A stretch of 51,126 nucleotides of DNA from Candidatus Eremiobacterota bacterium (lineage in GTDB: Bacteria; Vulcanimicrobiota; CADAWZ01; Ess09-12). A model generated the notes under the pieces. That model worked only from the letters and a program-made list of their open reading frames with translations, had not been told where the DNA came from and ran no database searches. The stretch covers positions 1-51,126 of the forward strand of contig JAVHLM010000043.1 of assembly GCA_031082125.1 (NCBI GenBank), given 5' to 3'. A program made the translations under genes and the position numbers. Positions 42,573 through 48,535 of the stretch are shown here, piece by piece (position 1 is the stretch's first letter; the number at the start of each line of letters is the position of its first letter).

Positions 42573-43868
42573 ATGAAGGCTCCAGAAAAAGAGCAGTGCC
42601 ACAGAGAGGCAATCGACGAGCTTCTCTGGCAGGAGATAAATGTGGCCCTTGCAAAAGGCGGGCTCATTGCCGCCCTCATCGGCTTTATAATGGGCACTTC
42701 CCTCATCTTCCTCTTCCTCCGCCTGAGAGTCCCTCATATCCTTATGGCCTCAAGCTTTGCCCTCTCCGGCGGAATACTTTCCCTCATTATCTCCCTTTAC
42801 GCAAAGAAAGGCAGGGTGCGCAGGAAAGAGGCCTGGATCATCATGGTGACGCTCTCCCTCTACCCCAGCGTGTACTACCTGCTCAACGCCTTCACAAGCC
42901 GCGAATCGGCCATCCTGGAGATTATCGCGAGCCCCACCTTCGGCGCCTACCTCATCGGCATCATGTTCTCCATACTGTTCTTTGACTGGCGCCTTTCTTA
43001 TGTCACGGGCTTACTTTCAGGATTCGGGTATTTCCTCGCCTACCTCGCCGTGACCCCGGGAGCCATCTCGGCGTATTTTTCCGATCCCTCCTGCCTGTTC
43101 TCCCTCGTGCTGTCAAAACCCCCTGTCTATGTCTCCAAGAGCCTCCTGCTCGTGGGCTCGGGCATTCTGGCCGGCTTCATCTCGGGCCTTCTCAAGCGCT
43201 TCATCACGAGGCTCCTTGACGAGCAGCAGGAAAGGTTCGCCCTCACCGAAGCCTTCACGAGGGAGCTGCTGGAGACCCAGAAGGAGATTGCCCACCGCCT
43301 CCTCATAGCAGCGGAGCTCAGAGACAACGACACGGGGATGCACCTGCAAAGGATGAGCCGTTACTGCGCCATACTCGGGCATCAGTGCGGCCTCGATGAA
43401 AAGGAGACTGCCGAGCTTCTCGAGGCGAGCCCCATGCATGACGTGGGGAAAATAGGCATCCCCGACGCCATCCTGATGAAAAACGGCAAGCTCACCGATG
43501 AGGAGTGGGTGGTGATGAAGACACACGCCGAAATAGGCGGGACCATGCTCAGGGATACCACCTCGCCGCTCCTGGAAAAAGCCCGCATCATCGCCCTCAC
43601 CCACCATGAAAAGTGGGACGGCACGGGCTACCCCCGGGGCCTCAAGGGCGGGGAGATCCCCCTCCTCGGAAGAATCACCTGCATCTGTGACGTCTTTGAC
43701 GCCCTCACCTCCACGCGGCCTTACAAGAAGGCATGGACCGTCGAGGAGGCGATGGCGGAGATAAGAAAGAAGAGCGGAAGCGACTTTGATCCCGCCCTGG
43801 TGGAGGCCTTCGAAAAGGTCCTTCCCGAGGTGGTGGAGGTGAAGGATCGCTATTCGTCGGGGGGCTGA
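42573..43868 (+). CDS. membrane HD-GYP domain phosphodiesterase
   Basis: 431 residues. The N-terminal half (to about residue 215) contains about six hydrophobic helices. The C-terminal half is the HD-GYP domain: the first HD pair His289-Asp290 in HDVGKIGIPD, the HHEKWDGTGYP motif near residues 344-354, and downstream CDVFDALTSTRPYK. HD-GYP domains hydrolyse cyclic di-GMP. The N-terminal membrane domain could sense a signal; no known sensor family is recognised. AAGGAG precedes the ATG. A PilZ-like protein is encoded at 27671, consistent with c-di-GMP signalling, though it is not adjacent. Confidence 0.92.
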   Translation: MKAPEKEQCHREAIDELLWQEINVALAKGGLIAALIGFIMGTSLIFLFLRLRVPHILMASSFALSGGILSLIISLYAKKGRVRRKEAWIIMVTLSLYPSVYYLLNAFTSRESAILEIIASPTFGAYLIGIMFSILFFDWRLSYVTGLLSGFGYFLAYLAVTPGAISAYFSDPSCLFSLVLSKPPVYVSKSLLLVGSGILAGFISGLLKRFITRLLDEQQERFALTEAFTRELLETQKEIAHRLLIAAELRDNDTGMHLQRMSRYCAILGHQCGLDEKETAELLEASPMHDVGKIGIPDAILMKNGKLTDEEWVVMKTHAEIGGTMLRDTTSPLLEKARIIALTHHEKWDGTGYPRGLKGGEIPLLGRITCICDVFDALTSTRPYKKAWTVEEAMAEIRKKSGSDFDPALVEAFEKVLPEVVEVKDRYSSGG

Positions 43869-43912
43869 GGGGAAGAAAAATCCCATGAGCGGTGAAGCTT
43901 GAGGAGGTTCCC

Positions 43913-45127
43913 ATGAAACTGCTGGCTGACGCGGTGCGCTTCCTGGGCCTGCGCCGCTCAATGATCGGCCTTCTCGGAATGGTGGTCCTCGTCGGGATGG
44001 GTGAGCGGATGGCAGAGCGCTTCCTGCCGCTCTATCTGCTGGCCCTCGGAGGCACCGACATTATCATAGGGCTCCTCGCCGGCCTGGACGATCTGCTCTC
44101 GGCGCTCTACTCCTTCCCCGGCGGGTACCTCTCAGACAGGCTGGGCACCAAGCGAGCGCTGGCCGTTTTCAACGTGATCGCAATGGTCGGCTATCTGGTG
44201 GTGATCCTGATACCTGCGTGGCCGGCGGTAATCGTCGGATCGTTCTTCTTCCTCTCGTGGTCGGCCATAAGCCTGCCGGCATCAATGTCGCTGGTGAGCA
44301 GCGTGCTGCCTTCGAAGCAGCGCACCATGGGCGTCACGATGCATTCCCTGGTGCGCCGCTTCCCAATGGCCCTCGGGCCGGTAGTCGGTGGCGCGCTGAT
44401 CGGAATCTATGGCGTTGAACAGGGCGTCCGGGCCGCTTTCATAGTGGCCATGCTTCTGGCGCTGGTCGCTCTGGTCATGCAGCAGCGCCTTATTTCCGAG
44501 CCAGAGAAACCGGACAAGGCCGACGCTGCCCGGCCGGCCCTGCGCACCGTCTGGAGAGAGATGCCGCCGGCACTCAAAGAGCTTCTGATCTCCGATATTC
44601 TGGTTCGCTTCTGCGAGCGCATTCCTTACGCCTTCGTGGTAATCTGGGCCACCCGCCTGATCCGCGCCCCTGTCAGCGAGCTCGAGTTCGGCTGGCTGAC
44701 GGCCATTGAAATGGCCACCGCCGTCCTTATCTATATCCCTGTGGCATGGCTTGCCGACCGCGGCCGCAAGAAGCCTTTCGTGGCCGTCACCTTCGGCTTC
44801 TTCACCATCTTCCCGCTGATCCTTCTCTTCTGCCAGTCGTGGTGGACGCTGGTCCTGGCCTTCATGGTGCGCGGACTCAAGGAGTTCGGTGAGCCGACGC
44901 GCAAGGCGCTGATCATGGACCTGGCCCCGGCCGACCGCAGGGCAGCGACCTTCGGGGCTTATTATCTTGCCCGTGACATGGTTGTCTCTCTGGCGGCATT
45001 CGGGGGCGGCTTCCTGTGGCTCGTGAGCCCCAGGGTGAACCTGCTTGTGGCCTTCGGCTTCGGCCTCCTGGGGACCGCCTGGTTCATCCTCCGCGGCGGT
45101 GATCTGGGGGTGGAGAAAGGAAAGTGA
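43913..45127 (+). CDS. major facilitator superfamily transporter
   Basis: 404 residues from the ATG at 43913, placed by GAGGAGG about 7 nt upstream. About twelve hydrophobic helices, with the MFS signature loop between helices 2 and 3 (GGYLSDRLGTKRALAVFN) and a matching loop in the second half (VAWLADRGRKKPFVAVTF). The substrate is unknown; the closest feel is the drug/metabolite MFS_1 group. Leucine and alanine codons look more CTG- and GCG-rich than in the neighbouring genes, which may indicate a transferred gene (visual impression only). A STAS gene follows 41 nt downstream. Confidence 0.93.
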   Translation: MKLLADAVRFLGLRRSMIGLLGMVVLVGMGERMAERFLPLYLLALGGTDIIIGLLAGLDDLLSALYSFPGGYLSDRLGTKRALAVFNVIAMVGYLVVILIPAWPAVIVGSFFFLSWSAISLPASMSLVSSVLPSKQRTMGVTMHSLVRRFPMALGPVVGGALIGIYGVEQGVRAAFIVAMLLALVALVMQQRLISEPEKPDKADAARPALRTVWREMPPALKELLISDILVRFCERIPYAFVVIWATRLIRAPVSELEFGWLTAIEMATAVLIYIPVAWLADRGRKKPFVAVTFGFFTIFPLILLFCQSWWTLVLAFMVRGLKEFGEPTRKALIMDLAPADRRAATFGAYYLARDMVVSLAAFGGGFLWLVSPRVNLLVAFGFGLLGTAWFILRGGDLGVEKGK

Positions 45128-45168
45128 CTGTCTTTCAGGAATCATTAACTCATGAGCAAGGAGAAGGC

Positions 45169-45501
45169 ATGGAGATAAAAGAGCGCGTACAAGAGGGTAT
45201 CAAGATAGTGGAGCTGAAAGGGAGCCTCGACGGAGAGGGGGCAAAAAAGCTCGACGGAAGGCTCAAGGAGCTCTTCGCCTTTGAATCAAGGCTGCTGGTG
45301 AACTGCAAAAACCTTGAGTATATCAGCAGCCTTGGAATTCGCTCAATAATGACGGCATCGAGGATACTCCACAACCGCTTCGTGCTCTGCGAGCTGCTGG
45401 ACAGAGTCAGGGATGTCTTCGAAGTCTCAGGCCTGATGCGCCATCTTCCCATGTACGCCAGCGAGAGAGAAGCCCTGGAGGCCCTGAAGAAATTTCCCTG
45501 A
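45169..45501 (+). CDS. STAS-domain protein (anti-sigma factor antagonist-like)
   Basis: 110 residues from the ATG at 45169, fixed by AAGGAG 5 nt upstream. The STAS fold is visible from GIKIVELKGSLDGEGAKKL to the ISSLGIRSI loop, which replaces the usual DSSGLG loop. Ser-Ser there could be the phosphorylated site in SpoIIAA-type switches. No anti-sigma factor or sigma factor gene is next to it. Its partner is therefore unknown, and it may act as a general phospho-switch. Confidence 0.88.
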   Translation: MEIKERVQEGIKIVELKGSLDGEGAKKLDGRLKELFAFESRLLVNCKNLEYISSLGIRSIMTASRILHNRFVLCELLDRVRDVFEVSGLMRHLPMYASEREALEALKKFP

Positions 45502-45529
45502 GGTTTTTTCCGGGCGCGGAGTGAGCGCC

Positions 45530-46321
45530 ATGCACTTTGTCCATATTCCCCATGCCTATACTGCCGAGGAGCAGAGGCGCCTCGGTTACGTGGCCGATTT
45601 CTGCCCGTACTGCCGGGGGCTCCGGTGCTTCAGTTTCGTGGAGATCAACCTCGTGACGAGATTCATGCTCATCCCCACAAGAAAAGAATTTGTCCGCGAG
45701 GAGATCAAATGCTCGGCGTGCAAAATCCGCCTCCTCAGCGAAAAGAAACGGTATACCGCCATTGAGAAAAAGCCCCTGCCGCCTGTCAAGCTCATGGAGA
45801 AAACTCTCCCCGGATTCAACAATGAGTTCGCCCACCGCCTCGCCCTTGAGGAAACCCTCGAGCTGGAGCCTCATTCCCTCCCCTGTGAAACACGGCAGTT
45901 CTTCATCAGGGAGATTTTCAACGTTCTCTCTCCGGACCTGGATTTCCGATGCAGCACATGCTGTATCGACCTGCCCGTCGCGATAGCGCTTACAGGCATC
46001 TTCGCGCTGCCCTTTCTCACTTATTTGAAGCTTGCAGACCTGGTGAGCTCCGAGGTGCTTGATGGAGCCACCGCCATCTCAGCGCTTGCCTGCCTTGGTG
46101 CCCTTGTCATAGTGATCCGCGGGGAGCCCCGGAGATATCTGCGCAGGGTGCTGCTCCCCAAGCTCGTGAAAGGCCTGAGAGTCATCGAGCCCCTGAGGGA
46201 GGAGCTCGTCACCTGCCTGGAGCACATGGCCCGGGAGCACCCGGATTATGCAAAGCTTTTCCGGGACAGGGAGATTGACTTGCTCCTCAATGGCCTTGAC
46301 GAATGGTATCAGAGCAACTAA
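45530..46321 (+). CDS. hypothetical protein with zinc-binding cysteine pairs and two membrane helices
   Basis: 263 residues. The ATG at 45530 is preferred because GCGGAG lies upstream; a GTG at 45521 is also in frame. Residues about 25-70 contain CPYC and CSAC pairs typical of a zinc ribbon. A CSTCC follows near residue 147. Two hydrophobic helices (about 152-173 and 186-200) make it a membrane protein. I do not recognise the family. Its 3' end overlaps the convergent gene by 4 nt. Confidence 0.72.
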   Translation: MHFVHIPHAYTAEEQRRLGYVADFCPYCRGLRCFSFVEINLVTRFMLIPTRKEFVREEIKCSACKIRLLSEKKRYTAIEKKPLPPVKLMEKTLPGFNNEFAHRLALEETLELEPHSLPCETRQFFIREIFNVLSPDLDFRCSTCCIDLPVAIALTGIFALPFLTYLKLADLVSSEVLDGATAISALACLGALVIVIRGEPRRYLRRVLLPKLVKGLRVIEPLREELVTCLEHMAREHPDYAKLFRDREIDLLLNGLDEWYQSN

Positions 46322-46767
46322 AGCTCGCTGATGACCTGGAAAGACGTTTCGAAATGAAAACCTTTTGACGCGGCCCGGGGAATATACCTGAAGGCCTCCT
46401 CGGGAATACCTGTGAAAGCCCCCGTCTCATAACCCCTGTACCTGAAGCGGTCTCCCGGCCCGGCCTTTTTCAGCACGACAAGGGCCTGGGCATCAAGGGG
46501 GATGATGAGCTCCCCGGCGGGCTTCTTCCCTTCCAGTTTCTCCACCTTCAGCAGCGTTTTTCCCTCATCGCCCTTTTCCCTTCGATACTCATCATTGACA
46601 ATGACACCCTCGATGAGCACTATTTTTCCCAGGGGAACCCCAAGGCTCCCGATGATCGTGCATGAAGTGAGCGAGGCTGCGGGAATCGTTCTCTGCTCTG
46701 CGGGGCTCACAGTGCCGGCCGAAAAAACCATGAGGGCAATCACACCGATGAGAACAAAGTTTTTCAT
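46318..46767 (-). CDS. exported hypothetical protein
   Basis: 149 residues with a clear signal peptide (residues 1-22, ending near VSPAEQ). The mature part is beta-rich, with an OB-fold-like feel (GKIVLIEGVIVNDEY, RFRYRGYETGAFTGIPEEA). No cysteine cluster or lipobox. The family is not recognised. Its ATG overlaps the stop of the PH-like gene by 4 nt (46764-46767), so the two are translationally coupled. Confidence 0.75.
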   Translation of the reverse strand: MKNFVLIGVIALMVFSAGTVSPAEQRTIPAASLTSCTIIGSLGVPLGKIVLIEGVIVNDEYRREKGDEGKTLLKVEKLEGKKPAGELIIPLDAQALVVLKKAGPGDRFRYRGYETGAFTGIPEEAFRYIPRAASKGFHFETSFQVISEL

Positions 46768-47225
46768 AGGTTCACCTCTTGCTGTTTAAGAACCCGGAGA
46801 AACTCCCCGGCATCCTGAACAGAGAGCATCACGGAGAAGCCTTCGCTCGTGGGGATATAGACTATATTCGAGCTGGTGGTGAGAAAGAGGAGAGCTTTCT
46901 CCTTGTTTTTCAGCCTGAACCATCCCGCGGCGAACCCGGGAAGGCCTATCCCGTTGCTTCTCCACGAAGGATTCAGGGGATTGTCCTTTGAAAGGGTGAT
47001 TATCTCGGCCTTATCTTTCATTATCGCCCGCGATGGGATGAACCTCCCGTAGAGCGCTGACCTGATACGGAGTCCCTCTGCGCTGAGTACGAAAGAGACT
47101 CTGTTCATTGAGAGTGCCATGGAGGCCATGAGCACGGTGATGACCGCCACAAGCACGGTGAGGGACCAGAACACGATGACGGGGGTCTGGGAGCCCGGGA
47201 CCATTGAAAAGACTTTACCTTCCAT
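46764..47225 (-). CDS. membrane-anchored bacterial PH-domain protein
   Basis: 153 residues from the ATG at 47225, set by AAGGAGG upstream; an upstream in-frame start at 47297 is less likely. A hydrophobic region (about 12-40) spans the membrane. The remainder matches the bacterial PH (bPH) domain style: LRIRSALYGRFIPSRAI, SNGIGLPGFAAGWFRLKN and NIVYIPTSEGFSVMLS. These domains are of unknown ligand. The following gene is coupled by a 4-nt overlap. Confidence 0.8.
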   Translation of the reverse strand: MEGKVFSMVPGSQTPVIVFWSLTVLVAVITVLMASMALSMNRVSFVLSAEGLRIRSALYGRFIPSRAIMKDKAEIITLSKDNPLNPSWRSNGIGLPGFAAGWFRLKNKEKALLFLTTSSNIVYIPTSEGFSVMLSVQDAGEFLRVLKQQEVNL

Positions 47226-47440
47226 GCTGTTACTCCTCCTTGTTGATATCTTTCCTGATCTTTGGTGGGAGCCTACCCTTTCCCTCTTTTCTTTCATGAG
47301 GGATCACGATGAGCATAATGACCCGGTGAAGGGGATGAAGGCAAAGATGTTGAAATATTTATCAGATGCGCTGCACCATATGCCGCTGCTCTTCACCAGG
47401 AACCTTTCACCCTGCCAGAATCATCATCGGGAGGTGCCCC

Positions 47441-48052
47441 ATGAAGTGCAATTTGCTCCTGCCTGCTGTCATTGTCTTCCTTGCCCTGGCTCTGCCGGTC
47501 TCCGGCGGGGACCTTCCCCGCGTGGACACGCGGATCGACAGAATGGATCTGAATGGAGAGCACTATAGCGGCCGCTACCTGGGCTGCAACTTCGGCTGAG
47601 CCATGAACTGGGAGCTCAGGTCGAGCTCGGTGCTTGCGCCTCAGAAGGATAACACCTATGAGACGAAAAACATGGAGGACGGCAACGCAAAGACTGCCTG
47701 GTGCGAAGGCGCCGACGACGACGGGTGCGGCGAATGGTTTGAGTGCGTCTTCGTCAAGGGCATGGGGAAAGAGGCTGTCTGCAGCGGCATCTCGCTCACC
47801 AATGGCTACGCAAAGAATGAAGCTGCCTGGAAAGAGAACAGCCGCGTCAGGACTCTCAGGGTCGAACTCAACGGGAAGCCTCTCCAGGAGATTGCCCTCA
47901 GGGACACCATGTATCCCCAGCATGCCACCTTCAGGCCCGGGATAAAAGTGAAAATAGGCGACCGCCTCCGCTTTGTCATCACCTCAGTCTACCGGGGCTC
48001 AAAGTATGCCGACACCGCCATCTCCGACATGACGCTCACCGGCGCTCATTAG
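47441..48052 (+). CDS. probable selenoprotein: exported protein with NADase-type glycan-binding (discoidin-like) domain
   Basis: 203 codons from the ATG at 47441 (GGGAGG 6 nt upstream) to the stop at 48052, with an in-frame TGA as codon 53 (47597-47599). The frame upstream gives a signal peptide (residues 1-22) and continues cleanly through the TGA into a domain (about 57-203) resembling the NADase-type glycan-binding domain: LAPQKDNTYETKNMEDGN, KTAWCEGADDDGCGEWFE and the C-terminal SVYRGSKYADTAISDMTL. A SECIS-like hairpin follows the TGA at 47612-47628. Cys49 and the TGA form C-x-x-x-U. Read without selenocysteine, the protein would split into a 52-residue export fragment and a piece starting at 47603. 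A nonsense mutation is the alternative. Confidence 0.7.
47597..47630 (+). promoter_or_regulatory. candidate SECIS element after the in-frame TGA
   Basis: GAGCTC (47612-47617) and GAGCTC (47623-47628) form a 6-bp stem with the 5-nt loop AGGUC. The loop begins 18 nt after the TGA. In E. coli fdhF the apical loop AGGUCU starts 17 nt after the UGA. Loop content and spacing thus match the known bacterial element. Recoding is inferred. Confidence 0.6.
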
Positions 48053-48075
48053 CTTAATGTTCCGGCCTGAGGCTC

Positions 48076-48510
48076 TCACGGCCTTGCCTGCCTCACGTCG
48101 TGTATCGTCAGGATGCCTATCACCGCGAGGTAGATGCCAAGCGCCGCAGGCAGTGCCAGGTACCAGGGGAAACCGGGCAGGTTCACGTCCTGGTGAGGCC
48201 TCACCGGATCTTTCGGGTTGATCCTGCACCGCGTAAGCCCCTGGTCTCCTTCACAATCCCCGAGCTGCCGTGCGCTGTACTGCACCCCTTTCCACTGGTA
48301 CGTAAACTCATAATATTTCATGACCCTGCCGCTTCTGGTGTACTTTGTGTTTTCCAGCCTGTAGGTGCAGCTCACATAGGGCCATGAACGGGTCTCGAGA
48401 TAGAATGGAAAAAATTTCAGCGGTGGGACCACGACGAGCAGAATTCCCACGACCGTCAGCACGGAGGCAATAATCAAAGTCTGCAGCTTGTCAGCGGACA
48501 ATTCGCTCAC
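48076..48510 (-). CDS. DUF3592-like membrane protein
   Basis: 144 residues from a GTG at 48510 with GGGAGCAG upstream. Two hydrophobic segments, one near the N-terminus (about 10-32) and one at 113-135, enclose a soluble part with WPYVSCTYRLENTKYTRSG and YEFTYQWKGVQYSARQLG, the pattern of DUF3592 proteins. Function is unknown for the family. It is convergent with the selenoprotein candidate (23-nt gap). Confidence 0.78.
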   Translation of the reverse strand: MSELSADKLQTLIIASVLTVVGILLVVVPPLKFFPFYLETRSWPYVSCTYRLENTKYTRSGRVMKYYEFTYQWKGVQYSARQLGDCEGDQGLTRCRINPKDPVRPHQDVNLPGFPWYLALPAALGIYLAVIGILTIHDVRQARP

Positions 48511-48535
48511 CTGCTCCCGGACTCATCGCCTGCCG

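Noticed and set aside
47603-48052. Independent gene starting at the ATG at 47603
   Set aside because: No ribosome-binding site or signal peptide there, while the frame continues upstream through the TGA into a proper signal peptide with a good ribosome-binding site.
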